A DNA stretch of 64,000 bases from Mesorhizobium sp. AR02 (GCF_024746835.1 NZ_CP080531.1:1178001-1242000), one strand, 5' to 3'; counted from the first letter of the stretch, positions 15,920 to 25,616 are shown. Notes: a model not told the origin generated them from the sequence alone. A program made the numbers and translations.

Positions 15920-18130
15920 TTACGCGCGCATCGACGCTGGTCCGCTCTGAATGGGCGACAGGCCCGGCAAGAGCAGCAACTGGGCAGGCTCGAGCGGCGG
16001 CGCGAGCAGATAACCCTGCATCTGATGACAGCCCATGCCGACGAGCAGCGCCTTTTGCTCCTCGGTCTCGACGCCCTCCGCGGTGACTTCGACATCGAGC
16101 GCTATCGCCAGATCGATTAACGCCTTGACGATCGCGGCGGAGCTGGAGTCTTGGTCGAGAAGGCGCACGAAGGAACGGTCGATCTTGAGCTTGTCGATGA
16201 GATGACGGCGCAGGTAATTCAACGATGAATAGCCGGTGCCGAAATCATCGAGCACCACGCCAACGCCCGATCGGCGCAAGGCTTCCAGAACCATCCTGGT
16301 CGTATCGTTATTTTCCAGAAGCACGCTTTCGGTGATCTCGAGCTGCAATCGCGCCGGCGGCAGGCCGGTCTCGGCGAGGATCGACGCGACCTGCTCGGCA
16401 AAACCTGCGTCGCGCAGTTGCAGCGGTGAGACGTTGACGGCCACCCACGGCAATTGCGTGCTGGATGCGAAGCGGCAGGCCTCGCGCAGCACCCATTGGC
16501 CAAGCTCGCCGATCATGACGCGTTCCTCGGCAATGGCGATGAACTGTTGCGGCGGCAGGGCGCCATGAATCTCATGCGCCCAGCGGATCAGCCCTTCTGC
16601 CCCGACGATCGCCCGGCCATCGGCGGCGAAGATCGGCTGATAGGCCAGCTTGATCTCGGTCCCGCCACGGAGGGCGCGGCGGAGCGCGTTCTCGACCTTG
16701 CGCTTGCGCAACAACAGGTCGTCCATGTCACCGGCGAAGACCTGATAGCGGCCGCGGCCATTCTTCTTGGCTTCGTAGAGTGCAATATCGGCCTTGCGCA
16801 GCAGATCGTCGGCATCGACTTTTGGACCCGACGCCAAGGCTATGCCGATGCTGGCGCTGACGAAGACCTGGTCATCCATCAGCCGGAAAGGCTCCTGCAA
16901 TTTCCGCAGCAGCCGTTCCGAAATGTCCTCAGCTACCCTGGTCTCGCGAATATCGACCAGGATGATCGCGAACTCGTCGCCGCCGACCCGCGCCACCGTA
17001 TCGATTTCGCGGATCGTCCTCTGAAGCCTGGCCGCTGTCTGGCGCACGAGTTCGTCGCCGGCGGGATGACCGAGCGTATCGTTGACATGTTTGAACCGAT
17101 CGATGTCGAGATAGAGCAGCGCCGTCCTTGCCGTATCGCGCCCGGTCGTGAGTAAAGCCCGTCGCAGCCTATCCTCGAAAAGCGCCCGGTTGGGGAGCCC
17201 CGTCAGCGTATCATGAAAAGCGAGATACTGTGCGTCCGCCTGACTTGTCTGCAGCGCCAACGATGTCCGTCGCAGGCGGCGCAAGAGAAAAGCCAGCGCA
17301 CCTGCGGCAAGCAGCATGCCTGCGATCAATGCCGGGCCGGCCTTGCGTATCAGTGTCAAACCCGGGCGCTCCTGATCCCAGCCGATATAGCCGAGAATGA
17401 CACCGCGCGAATCCATCAGCGGAATGGCAGCCGAGCCGACCGATTGCGACAAAGGCAGCAGGTGGGCGCCGTCGAGCAGGTATTTTTCAGCAATCTTGCC
17501 GATGACGGTGGCGTTGATGAACTCCACCGAGACATGCAGATATTCGCTTCCCGGGGCCTGGGTGACCCGATCCGAACTCGGCACCAGCGGCATGACACTG
17601 AGAATGGCCGGTTTCCCGTCAAGCGACACAAGGTCCTCGGCGATCATTTTGATCGGGCCGCCGGATGTACTCTCCTTCGGCGGTTGGGCGATCAGCCGGC
17701 GCAGCTTTTCGATGGTCGGCAACAAAGCCGGCTCATCCGCACCATAAACGGAAGCCGGCACCACCTTGCCTTCCTGCATGGCGTGGATTGGACGGCTGGC
17801 GTCATCCAGCACGTAGACACGGTTGTGCCCATAGTAGGAATACATCCAGACGCTGAGGTTTTCGGCCATCCAGGCCTGGTTGCCTGATTTGGCATTGGTG
17901 ACGGAATCGTCCCAGACCGAGACACTTTCCTGTTCGCGCTCGACGGCGGCGATCTGGTCCTGCAAGCCGTTGGCGAAGAAGATTTTTTGGCGCTCAAGCG
18001 AAACGCGGTCGGCCTGCATTGCGGCGTAGAAGCCGAAGCCTACGACCATAACCAGCGCAAAAGCGGCAAGCGCCAGCACGGTCAGCGTGACCTGATACGT
18101 CAATGGGCTGCGATGTGCGCGTGCGCTCAT
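15920..18130 (-). CDS. Membrane GGDEF/EAL protein with CHASE4-like sensor domain
   Basis: This 736-residue protein starts at ATG 18130 with a transmembrane helix (VTLTVLALAAFALVMVVGF). An extracytoplasmic CHASE4-like domain (VWDDSVTNAKSGN, VYVLDDASRPI) follows, then a second membrane helix (AGPALIAGMLLAAGALAFLL). The GGDEF domain has an intact VGGDEFAI, and an REID I-site lies five residues before it. The EAL domain keeps NVSPLQL, ITESVLL, DDFGTGYSSL, KIDRSF and EGVETEEQ. Its signature reads EGLIR instead of EALLR, so the ExLxR pattern is kept. It probably makes and/or degrades cyclic di-GMP in response to a periplasmic cue. Confidence 0.92.
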   Translation of the reverse strand: MSARAHRSPLTYQVTLTVLALAAFALVMVVGFGFYAAMQADRVSLERQKIFFANGLQDQIAAVEREQESVSVWDDSVTNAKSGNQAWMAENLSVWMYSYYGHNRVYVLDDASRPIHAMQEGKVVPASVYGADEPALLPTIEKLRRLIAQPPKESTSGGPIKMIAEDLVSLDGKPAILSVMPLVPSSDRVTQAPGSEYLHVSVEFINATVIGKIAEKYLLDGAHLLPLSQSVGSAAIPLMDSRGVILGYIGWDQERPGLTLIRKAGPALIAGMLLAAGALAFLLRRLRRTSLALQTSQADAQYLAFHDTLTGLPNRALFEDRLRRALLTTGRDTARTALLYLDIDRFKHVNDTLGHPAGDELVRQTAARLQRTIREIDTVARVGGDEFAIILVDIRETRVAEDISERLLRKLQEPFRLMDDQVFVSASIGIALASGPKVDADDLLRKADIALYEAKKNGRGRYQVFAGDMDDLLLRKRKVENALRRALRGGTEIKLAYQPIFAADGRAIVGAEGLIRWAHEIHGALPPQQFIAIAEERVMIGELGQWVLREACRFASSTQLPWVAVNVSPLQLRDAGFAEQVASILAETGLPPARLQLEITESVLLENNDTTRMVLEALRRSGVGVVLDDFGTGYSSLNYLRRHLIDKLKIDRSFVRLLDQDSSSAAIVKALIDLAIALDVEVTAEGVETEEQKALLVGMGCHQMQGYLLAPPLEPAQLLLLPGLSPIQSGPASMRA

Positions 18131-18248
18131 GCGTCCTTGGCCAGCTTCGTTGGGCGCAGTCAACCAAACCAGCCTTAAGATCGCGTTATAACATTTGCGC
18201 AGGCACTGGCGCCTTGACGCGGGAGCCCAACCGGCCCCCAATCGGCCG

Positions 18249-19814
18249 ATGAGTGAAGCAGCATCCGAATCACGCACCAACGCCACCGAATACACGGTGA
18301 GCGAGATCTCCGGCGCGCTGAAGCGCACGGTCGAGGACGTTTTCGGCAATGTGCGGGTGCGCGGCGAAATCTCCGGCTATCGCGGCCCGCATTCCTCCGG
18401 CCATGCCTATTTCGCGCTGAAGGACGACCGCGCCCGGCTCGACGCCGTGGTGTGGAAAGGCACGATGAGCCGGCTGAAATTCCGCCCCGAGGAAGGGATG
18501 GAGGTGATCGCCACCGGCAAGCTCACCACCTATCCCGGCAAATCCAACTACCAGATCGTCATCGACAATCTGGAGCCTGCCGGCGCCGGGGCGCTGATGG
18601 CGCTGCTGGAAGAGCGCAAGCGCCGGCTGCAGGCGGAAGGGCTTTTCGATGCCGGCCGCAAACGCCGGTTGCCCTTCATGCCGCGCGTCATCGGCGTCGT
18701 CACCTCGCCGACAGGGTCCGTCATCCGCGACATCATCCACCGCATCAAGGACCGCTTTCCGCTGCATGTGCTGGTCTGGCCGGTGCGCGTGCAGGGCGAG
18801 ACATCAGGCGTGGAAGTGACCAACGCCGTCACCGGCTTCAACGCGCTGGCATGGGATGGTTCCATCCAGCGCCCCGATCTCTTGATCGTGGCGCGCGGCG
18901 GCGGCAGCCTCGAGGACCTCTGGGGCTTCAACGACGAGGCGTTGGCCCGCGCCGTTGCGGCCTCCGGCATTCCGGTGATCTCGGCGGTCGGCCACGAGAC
19001 CGACTGGACGCTGATCGATCTTGTCGCCGATGTGCGGGCGCCGACACCGACGGGCGCCGCCGAAATCGCCGTGCCGGTGAAGGCTGACCTCGAAGCGACG
19101 CTGGCCAGCCTTGGCGCGCGGCTCAAGGCCGCGGTGCTGCGTAATTTCGAACGCAAGCGGCAGGCCGCCCGCGCGGCGGCGCGCGCGCTGCCCTCGCCCG
19201 ATCAATTGCTGGCGCTGCCGCGCCGGCGCCTCGACGAGGCGACATCCAGGCTCGGGCGCGGCCTGTCCGTCAGCGTCGATCGCAAGCGGGCACGTCTCCA
19301 GGGCCAAAGGCTGACGCCGGCCACGCTGTCGCGGCGCATGAACGAGGCGCGCACGCTGACCGGCCGCGACCTCGCCCGCGCGCAGGCAGCGTTCTTTGCC
19401 ATCGTGCGCGAACGGCGCGCGCGCTTTGCGCGCACCGCAACGCGGCTCTCGCCGGCACCGATCGCACGCCGGCAGAAACTGCAGGCCGACACATTGGCGG
19501 CGCTCGCCAGGCGGCAGGATCGGGTCATCTCGCTGCGGCTCGAGCGCCTGCGCGGCCAGTTGAGCCAGGCCGAACGCCTGCTGACCACGCTGTCGCACAA
19601 GGCCGTCCTGGCGCGCGGCTTTGCGCTGGTGAAGGATGCCGATGGCGCCGTCATCAAGCAGGCGGCTGACGTGGCATCGGGGATGGCGCTCTCGCTGGAG
19701 TTCGCCGACGGCACGGCGGATGCGGTGGCAACCAGCGGTGCGGCGCGGCCGAAGCCGGTTGCGAGGCCTGCGACCAAGACCAAGGAACCCGGCAATCAGG
19801 GATCGTTGTTCTGA
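18249..19814 (+). CDS. xseA: Exodeoxyribonuclease VII large subunit
   Basis: The 521-residue protein has the OB-fold N-terminus ([38 protein letters not shown]), the catalytic domain ([55 protein letters not shown]-type motif) and the long coiled-coil arm. It degrades single-stranded DNA with XseB. The ATG at 18249 is preferred; upstream codons show no similarity. The P1 peptidase start follows its stop by two bases, so the two are probably cotranscribed. Confidence 0.94.
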   Translation: MSEAASESRTNATEYTVSEISGALKRTVEDVFGNVRVRGEISGYRGPHSSGHAYFALKDDRARLDAVVWKGTMSRLKFRPEEGMEVIATGKLTTYPGKSNYQIVIDNLEPAGAGALMALLEERKRRLQAEGLFDAGRKRRLPFMPRVIGVVTSPTGSVIRDIIHRIKDRFPLHVLVWPVRVQGETSGVEVTNAVTGFNALAWDGSIQRPDLLIVARGGGSLEDLWGFNDEALARAVAASGIPVISAVGHETDWTLIDLVADVRAPTPTGAAEIAVPVKADLEATLASLGARLKAAVLRNFERKRQAARAAARALPSPDQLLALPRRRLDEATSRLGRGLSVSVDRKRARLQGQRLTPATLSRRMNEARTLTGRDLARAQAAFFAIVRERRARFARTATRLSPAPIARRQKLQADTLAALARRQDRVISLRLERLRGQLSQAERLLTTLSHKAVLARGFALVKDADGAVIKQAADVASGMALSLEFADGTADAVATSGAARPKPVARPATKTKEPGNQGSLF

Positions 19815-19816
19815 CC

Positions 19817-20953
19817 ATGACCGACAATCCGCACCATCTGGCCACGCCCAGCGGCAAGCCGCGCGCGCGAAGCTTCGGCATCGGCTTCGACGGGACGCCC
19901 GGGCCGTTCAACGCCATCACCGACGTGCCCGGCGTCGCGGTCGGCTATGCGACGCTGATTTCAGGTGACGGGCCGCTCGTCGTCGGCAAGGGACCGGTGC
20001 GCACCGGTGTCACCGCGATCCTGCCCAGGCCGCGCGCAGATCTCGCCACGCCGGTCTTCGCCGGCGTTTTCAGCCAGAACGGCAATGGCGAGCTGACCGG
20101 CTCGCATATCATCGAGGAAACCGGCGCTTTCAACTTCCCGATCACCATCACCAACACGCATTCCTGCGGTGTTTCGCGTGACGGCACGTTGCGCTGGATG
20201 CACCAGGTGCTGCCGGCCGCGCTCGACAGCGCCTGGGGCCTGCCGGTGGCGGCGGAGACCTATGACGGCTTCCTCAACGACATCAATGGCCATCATTTGA
20301 CCTTTGAGCACGTGGCCCAGGCGCTTGACGGTGCCGCTAGCGGTGCGATCGAGGAAGGCAGCGTCGGCGGCGGCACCGGCATGATCACCTTCGGCTTCAA
20401 GGCCGGCTCGGGCACGGCGTCACGCATCGTCGGGTGGCAGGGAAATTCCTACGCGGTCGGCGCCTTCGTGCAGTCGAATTTCGGCAAGCGGCGCAATTTT
20501 ACGCTTCGCGGCCTGCGTGCCGGGTCCGAACTCGCGGAGCCGGCGATCCGCGAAGGCACGCCACGCGCCGAAAAGGGCTCGATCATCGCCGTCATCGCCA
20601 CCGACGCGCCATTCCTGCCGCACCAGATGAACCGGCTGGCCCGCCGCGTGCCGCTCGGCGTCGCCATGACCGGCGGCTTCGGCTACCACAGCTCGGGCGA
20701 CATCTTTCTCGCCTTCTCGACAGCCAATCCTGCCGCCGCACTGGCGCCGTCGGGCCGGCTCGCCAATGCCGATTTCATCCCGGACACCGACATCGATCCG
20801 TTTTTCGATGCCGTGATCCAGGCGGTGGAGGAATCGATCCTCAACGCCCTGGTCGCCAATGACGATATGACCGGGCGCGACGGCAATTTCGTGCCGGCGC
20901 TGCTGAAGACTTGGCTGAAAGAAAAGTTCGGGCTGAAAGAAAAGTTCGGCTGA
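19817..20953 (+). CDS. P1 (DmpA/BapA) family aminopeptidase
   Basis: This 378-residue protein matches the self-cleaving DmpA family (L-aminopeptidase/D-Ala-esterase or beta-peptidyl aminopeptidase). Motifs include FNAITDVPGVAVGYATL, ITNTHSCGVSRDG, EGSVGGGTGMITFGFKAG and VGAFVQSNFG. The predicted autocleavage site is Gly254-Ser255 in EKGSIIAVIATDAPFLPHQ, which would make Ser255 the N-terminal nucleophile. No signal peptide is seen, so it is probably cytoplasmic. The C-terminus ends in a duplicated LKEKFG unit caused by a tandem DNA duplication. It follows xseA by two bases. Confidence 0.9.
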   Translation: MTDNPHHLATPSGKPRARSFGIGFDGTPGPFNAITDVPGVAVGYATLISGDGPLVVGKGPVRTGVTAILPRPRADLATPVFAGVFSQNGNGELTGSHIIEETGAFNFPITITNTHSCGVSRDGTLRWMHQVLPAALDSAWGLPVAAETYDGFLNDINGHHLTFEHVAQALDGAASGAIEEGSVGGGTGMITFGFKAGSGTASRIVGWQGNSYAVGAFVQSNFGKRRNFTLRGLRAGSELAEPAIREGTPRAEKGSIIAVIATDAPFLPHQMNRLARRVPLGVAMTGGFGYHSSGDIFLAFSTANPAAALAPSGRLANADFIPDTDIDPFFDAVIQAVEESILNALVANDDMTGRDGNFVPALLKTWLKEKFGLKEKFG

Positions 20954-20962
20954 GACGAAAAC

Positions 20963-20986
20963 GCGGGCCGAAGGGCCCGCGCGTTT
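20963..20986 (+). terminator. Hairpin terminator after the P1 peptidase
   Basis: A strong CGCGGGCC/GGCCCGCG stem with a short GAAG loop starts ten bases after the stop and is followed by a short T run (CGTTTC). The T tract is weak, so termination may be partial. Confidence 0.6.
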
Positions 20987-21007
20987 CAGACAGGATCGTC
21001 CCTAAAA

Positions 21008-21259
21008 TTATTCCACGGCCTTGCTGGAGGCCTGCTGGTGCTCGTCGGCCTCGGCGGCTTCCTCGAGCCGGGAAGCGATGAGTTCCTGGATATCACCGAC
21101 TTCTTCCTGGATGTCCTCCAGCGGGATGCCGACCTCCGCCGCCTTGGCGGCGCATTCCCTGGCCAATGTCTCGGCCTGCTTGTCGATCCTGGCCTGGGAC
21201 TGGCAATGGACCTTTTCGCCGATCCATCCCCGCAAGAACTCGATCGCGTGTTCACTCAT
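21008..21259 (-). CDS. DUF768 family protein
   Basis: This 83-residue acidic helical protein starts MSEHAIEFLRGWIGEKV and continues with ETLARECAAKAAEVGIPLED and DIQELIASRLEEA. The arrangement (FL..W start, AxxxGI turn, E-rich helix) fits DUF768, a small family found mostly in Mesorhizobium. The ATG at 21259 follows AGGGAACAGCAGT. No function is known. It is convergent with the P1 peptidase gene. Confidence 0.75.
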   Translation of the reverse strand: MSEHAIEFLRGWIGEKVHCQSQARIDKQAETLARECAAKAAEVGIPLEDIQEEVGDIQELIASRLEEAAEADEHQQASSKAVE

Positions 21260-21657
21260 ACTGCTGTTCCCTGGCGGCAAAGCCGGTTGGTAATCATAAA
21301 CGTCGGCATCCCGCAAAGGATGCATTCTCCCATTCCAGCCGAGTCGCGGCCAGCCGGCAAGTCAATGCCGTCCAGGGTCCACAGAGCTGAAGGAAATCGA
21401 GGGGTGAAGAACATTTTCTGATTCTGAAGGACTGTACCGTTGGCGGGATCTGGCCCGCTCCAAGCAATTGCTTCTACCTTTTGCGGCTTTCAGTCCGTTT
21501 CTTAATCTCAATGGCTGTCGCTACAGCCGCCTTTTGACGTTTCGCTTCTAGGCGCGAGCCAGCGAAGCCGCCGCTATATAGTGACATCCTCATGCAATGT
21601 CGACTCCTCTCAACCGTGCCCACAGGACGCACCAAAGTCGGACCCCTGCGCACCCCG
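21260..21657. other. Gene-poor intergenic region (about 400 bp)
   Basis: No convincing gene was found. A short basic open frame on the minus strand (21474-21590, MRMSLYSGGFAGSRLEAKRQ start, Lys/Arg-rich end) lacks a ribosome binding site that I trust. The stretch includes TGGCGGGATCTGGCCCGCTCC near 21440, which forms only a weak hairpin. It probably carries the promoter of the DUF768 gene at its left end. Confidence 0.4.
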
Positions 21658-22347
21658 TCAGAAGGTCTCGACCCAGGGCCTGAGCTCCATTTCCCAGGTC
21701 CAGGCGCTGCGGTGCTGGCGATGGATGGAAAGATAGGCCTCGGCGATCGCGTCCGGAGACAGCCGGCGATCCTGCGGCTCGGACTCCTGGCCGGCCGCAA
21801 CCGAGGCAATCGCGCCGTCTATGATGAAATGCGCGACGTGGATGTTCTTCGGCGCCAGTTCGCGGGCCATGGACTGCGCCAGCCCGCGCAAGCCGAATTT
21901 AGGCATCGCAAAACCGGCCGAGCCGGCGAACCCTTTGATGCTTGCCGTCGCCCCGGTGAAGAGGATCGAACCCGAGCCTTGCGCCACCAGCCGTCGGGCC
22001 GCCTGCTGGCCGACCAGGAACCCGCCATAGGCGCCAACCAGCAAAGCCTGCCGGACCGCCTCGGGATCGAGCTCCACTATCGGTCCGCGAGCGCGTCCGC
22101 TGGCGTTGAAAACCACCAGCGAGAGCGGACCGGCCTTGTCGGCGACATCGAACAGGTGCTCGACCGATGCGGCATCGGAGACATCCGTTGCCACGGCCTG
22201 CGCACCGGTCTCAGCCTGCAAGGCACCGAGTTTCTCGATGTTGCGGGCGGCCAGAATGACGCTGAACCCTTCCTTCGCGAGAAGGCGCGCCAGCGAGGCG
22301 CTCAGGCCGGAGCCGGCACCGGCGATGACGGCGACATTGGATGTCAT
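21658..22347 (-). CDS. SDR-family protein with Phe in place of the catalytic Tyr
   Basis: This 229-residue Rossmann protein has the cofactor loop IAGAGSGLSASLARLL (residues 8-23) and NASGR at 81-85. In the catalytic region Ser136 (TGATAS) and Lys150 are present, but the tyrosine of YxxxK is Phe146 (FAMPK). A subfamily of SDR proteins with this FxxxK signature and the same LRPWxE-like ending is familiar to me, so the change is probably ancestral and not a fresh mutation. Classical dehydrogenase activity may be absent or altered. The ATG at 22347 follows AAGGAGAAGTCTC. Confidence 0.85.
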   Translation of the reverse strand: MTSNVAVIAGAGSGLSASLARLLAKEGFSVILAARNIEKLGALQAETGAQAVATDVSDAASVEHLFDVADKAGPLSLVVFNASGRARGPIVELDPEAVRQALLVGAYGGFLVGQQAARRLVAQGSGSILFTGATASIKGFAGSAGFAMPKFGLRGLAQSMARELAPKNIHVAHFIIDGAIASVAAGQESEPQDRRLSPDAIAEAYLSIHRQHRSAWTWEMELRPWVETF

Positions 22348-22444
22348 GAGACTTCTCCTTCTTTCCACGGGACTGCGGTCGATGGCTGGCGAATGAGCTG
22401 TATTGAAACTTGCCGGATCAGCACGGCGACGGCAACGCGCAAGC

Positions 22445-22478
22445 CAAGAAAAAGGCCGGGCGCGAAGACGGCCCGGCC
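22445..22478 (-). terminator. Rho-independent terminator for the 2OG-oxygenase gene
   Basis: On the minus strand a GGCCGGGC/GCCCGGCC stem (22454-22478) is followed by TTTTTCTTGG. It is about 165 bases beyond the stop codon at 22643. A-rich flanks on the other side make it weakly bidirectional. Confidence 0.7.
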
Positions 22479-22642
22479 AAAAAGAAGGTCATAACCTTCA
22501 GAGGGGAACACCGCTCGGCGAAATGGGAGGAAAACACCGAACGGATTTTTCTCTTTTGGACCGATTCTCGGCCAGATACGACGAACGATTTTCTAAAAAT
22601 CGGCCAGGATGGCAAAAATCCTGTCCTTTCTTGGCCCAAGGC

Positions 22643-23662
22643 TCAGCCAACCCGGCTTTCCCCCTCGAGCAGATCCGCATAATGGCGCCGCGCGACGTCG
22701 GGATGCGAGCGCAGCCGGCTTTTCAGCACATTGGTTCCGACATCGCGAAACAGCGGATTGTCCGGATCGCTGGCGGGTCCGCGCGCCTGCGCAGCCAATT
22801 CCTCGGAAAGGCCAAGCAGCGGTATCGTCGCATCGAGCCTGGCGCTGAAGAAGAACGGCACCGAAATGCGCTCGACGCCGGCGGGCGGCGTCACGACACG
22901 ATGCACGGTTGCGCGCAAATAGCCGTTGGAGGCCAGTTCGAGCAATTCGCCGATGTTGACGACGAGCGTGCCGGGAATGGGATCTACATCGACCCAGGTT
23001 CCATCATAGTCGACCTGCAGCCCCTTATTGTCATCCTGGAGCAGCAGCGTCAGGAACCCGCCATCCTTGTGCGCGCCGACACCCTGGTCGCCGCCAGTCG
23101 CATCGCGCCCGGGGTAGCGCACGATCTTCATGCGATGGTTGGGCTCGCTGCTGTAGATCGGGTCGAAAGCATCCTCGGGCTGATCGAGCGACAGCGCGAA
23201 GGCCTTCAGCAGCCGGATCGCCACGGCCGTCACCTTGCCCTGCCATGCAAGCAGCGCCGGCTTGAGATCCGGCAGCGCTGCGGGCCACTGGTTCGGTCCC
23301 TGCAGCCGCGTCCAGGCGGGAATTCCCGGCCCTTGTGCTATGGGCTGGCGCTCGACGCCGATGTCGAGCTGTTCGCGCCAGTCCTCCCTGCCCTTGGTCA
23401 GTTCACCGCCGGCGCGCGTGTAGCCGCGGAACTGCGAGGACTTGACCATCTCGATCGCCAGCTTGTCGGCCTCAGGCAAGGCAAAGAACTGGCGCGACGC
23501 GGTGAGCACCTCGCTGATCTCCGCCCAGGAGATGCCATGTCCGGCGAGATAGAAAAAGCCGATGTCGCGCGAAGCGGAACGCAAGTCCGCCAGAAATGTC
23601 CGGCGTGCCGACGCGCCTTGCTCAAGACGGCTCAGATCGAGCACAGGTACTATTCTGGGCAT
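22643..23662 (-). CDS. Isopenicillin-N-synthase-family 2-oxoglutarate/Fe(II) oxygenase
   Basis: The 339-residue protein has the DIOX_N part (RDIGFFYLAGHGIS) and the double-stranded beta-helix core. The iron ligands are His198, Asp200 (GAHKDGGFLTLL) and His254 (ATVHRVV). The 2-oxoglutarate-binding pair is Arg265 and Ser267 (RISVPFFF). Family members hydroxylate or oxidise small molecules; the substrate is unknown. The start at ATG 23662 follows AAAGGAGCCTGAT. It lies 250 bases beyond the end of the ocd pseudogene on the same strand, so it may be a separate unit. Confidence 0.88.
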   Translation of the reverse strand: MPRIVPVLDLSRLEQGASARRTFLADLRSASRDIGFFYLAGHGISWAEISEVLTASRQFFALPEADKLAIEMVKSSQFRGYTRAGGELTKGREDWREQLDIGVERQPIAQGPGIPAWTRLQGPNQWPAALPDLKPALLAWQGKVTAVAIRLLKAFALSLDQPEDAFDPIYSSEPNHRMKIVRYPGRDATGGDQGVGAHKDGGFLTLLLQDDNKGLQVDYDGTWVDVDPIPGTLVVNIGELLELASNGYLRATVHRVVTPPAGVERISVPFFFSARLDATIPLLGLSEELAAQARGPASDPDNPLFRDVGTNVLKSRLRSHPDVARRHYADLLEGESRVG

Positions 23663-23912
23663 ATCAGGCTCCTTTCCTGGCGCGTTCAGGGCGTTGCTTG
23701 AAATCTCCGCCCGGAAAACCCAGCCGATTGAACATGCAGGCACTTTTTCGCGGCCGAAGCCGCCATCGACGCGCGCAAGTCTCATCGACTTCAGATTGCC
23801 GGGAAAGAAACGATCAGCCTTTCGTTGCGGCCGTGACGAACAATTTTTCCATTCGCACTGGCAAGCGGATGATGATCGCGATCAGACCGGCGCTGGGCGC
23901 GCCCAATCACCC

Positions 23913-24958
23913 TCAACCCGGCTGGGCCGCCCTCAACAGCATGCCGAAGAGGTCGCGCGGCTCGTCGGGGTCGGCCAGCATGTCGAGTTCTTGATAGAGG
24001 CCCGTCGACTTCAATTGATGCCTGACATAGCGCAACGCCGAAAAGTCCTCGATGGCGAAGCCGACGGAATCGAACAGCGTGATCTGCGCGGCATCGCGCC
24101 TCCCCTGCACGGCGCCTGATATGACCTGCCACAACTCAGTGACCTCGTGATCCGGCGCAAGCTGCTGGATCTCGCCCTCGATGCTGCTCTGCGGCGGATA
24201 TTCGACGAAAATGTCGGAACGCAGCAGGATGTCGCGGTGTAGCTCTGTCTTGCCCGGGCAGTCGCCGCCGACGGCGTTGATGTGGACGCCGGAGCCGACC
24301 ATGTTGTCGGTCAGGATGGTGGCATACTGCTTGTCGGCGGTGACGGTGGTGATGATGTCGGCGCCTTCGACCGCCTCCTGCGCGGTGGTGCAGGCGGTCA
24401 TATCGAAGCCGAGGCCAGTGAGATTGCGGATGCATTTTGCGTGGCTGAGCGATCGATGTCGTAAAGGCGCAGCCTGTCGACGCCGAGCAGCGCCTTGAAG
24501 GCCAGCGCCTGGAACTCGGCCTGGGCGCCATTGCCGATCAGCGCCATGCTGCGGGAGCCGGCCGGCGCCAAGTGCTTTGCGGCGAGAGCCGACATCGCCG
24601 CCGTGCGCAGCGCGGTCAGGATGGTCATCTCGGACAGCAATACGGGATAGCCATTGTGGACATCGGCCAGCATGCCGAAGGCAGTCACCGTCTGACGGCC
24701 CTCGCGCATGTTCTTGGGATGGCCGTTGACATATTTGAAGCCGTAGACCTCGCCGTCGCTGGTCGGCATCAGCTCGATGACGCCCTCCGCGCTGTGCGAG
24801 GCGACGCGCGGCGTCTTGTCGAACAACTGCCAGCGGCGGAAGTCGTCCTCGATATAGAAGGCAAGTTCGACGAGGAAGCGCTCGACGCCGATCTTCAGCA
24901 CCAGCTTCATCATATGGTCGACGCTGACGAACGGCACGATGTTGAGGTTGGGGATCAT
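23913..24958 (-). pseudogene. Ornithine cyclodeaminase homologue, frameshifted
   Basis: The first frame (24958 to about 24440) reads as an OCD/mu-crystallin protein: VASHSAEGVIELMPTSDGE, GFKYVNGHPKNM and the Rossmann motif ALIGNGAQAEFQALAF. Similarity then jumps to another frame that begins inside 24401 and runs to 23913 (DIITTVTADKQYATILTDNM, GVHINAVGGDCPGKTEL). The break lies at the run of four T at 24435-24438 (AAAA on the coding strand); one extra A would restore CAAAAATGC and a protein of about 348 residues, the normal family length. It is the last gene of the DAO-liv-paiB operon. It is either a real one-base deletion or a sequencing error in a short homopolymer. OCD turns ornithine into proline and ammonia; relatives act on other amino acids. 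Confidence 0.85.
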
Positions 24959-24982
24959 TTTGCGTCCTTGCCGGCGCGCCGG

Positions 24983-25612
24983 TCAGTCCTGGCGGTGCGC
25001 GTTGTGGGCTTTCATCATCGTCGCCAGCGCCGGGTCTTTTTCCTCCAGAGCGCCGATCGCGCCGGCCGTGTCGTAGAGGCGCTCATCCTGCCCCATCTTG
25101 AACTTGGCCTCGAGCCGCTCGATCGGCATGTCGAAGCCGATGATGCCGGGTATGCGCCGCTCCATGCCGCCGGGGCCGAGTTCGCGCATGCGCCAGCGGT
25201 CGTCGCGATCCTTTTCCAGGACATCGACCAGTCGCAGCAAATGCCGGGCGGTGCCGTGGTCGTCGAGTGGCACGGGGTGCCCATGGCAATGCACCACGGC
25301 AAAATTCCAGGTCGGCGCGCTGTCGCGCACCGGGTTGCGTGGATACCAGGACGGCGAGATGTAGCCGTGCGGACCCTGGAAGATGGCAACCGTCTCCCTG
25401 CCCTGCGCAATCAGGGCGCTGTGCGGATTGGCCCTCGCCAAGTGCGAAACCAGCGTGCCGTTTGCGCCGCGCGTGCGATCAAGCACGAACGGCAGATGCG
25501 AGACGACGAGCCCCTGCGGCCCCGATGTTACCACCGTGGCGAAGGCGGCCGCATCGATCAGGCCGAACACGTCGTCGCGCGACAAAGGCGCGAATTCCGG
25601 CTTGCTGTACAT
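24983..25612 (-). CDS. PaiB-like FMN-binding protein
   Basis: The 209-residue protein matches the PaiB family (FMN-binding split-barrel). It starts MYSKPEFAPLSRDDVFGLID and carries VSHLPFVLDR, HLARANPH, AIFQGPHGYISPSWYP and the WNFAVVHCHG segment. In Bacillus subtilis PaiB is encoded with the polyamine acetyltransferase PaiA and affects sporulation and protease genes; its role in proteobacteria is unclear. Here it is in an operon with an amino-acid ABC transporter and flavin oxidoreductase, four bases after livH. That hints at amine metabolism but does not prove it. Confidence 0.88.
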   Translation of the reverse strand: MYSKPEFAPLSRDDVFGLIDAAAFATVVTSGPQGLVVSHLPFVLDRTRGANGTLVSHLARANPHSALIAQGRETVAIFQGPHGYISPSWYPRNPVRDSAPTWNFAVVHCHGHPVPLDDHGTARHLLRLVDVLEKDRDDRWRMRELGPGGMERRIPGIIGFDMPIERLEAKFKMGQDERLYDTAGAIGALEEKDPALATMMKAHNAHRQD

Positions 25613-25616
25613 GAGA

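Noticed and set aside
21474..21590. A short basic reading frame on the minus strand
   Set aside because: No convincing ribosome binding site or family; only mentioned in the intergenic note.
22410..22682. A plus-strand open frame of about 90 codons with a Lys-rich start
   Set aside because: It spans a strong minus-strand terminator and the end of the oxygenase gene, and has no clear ribosome binding site.
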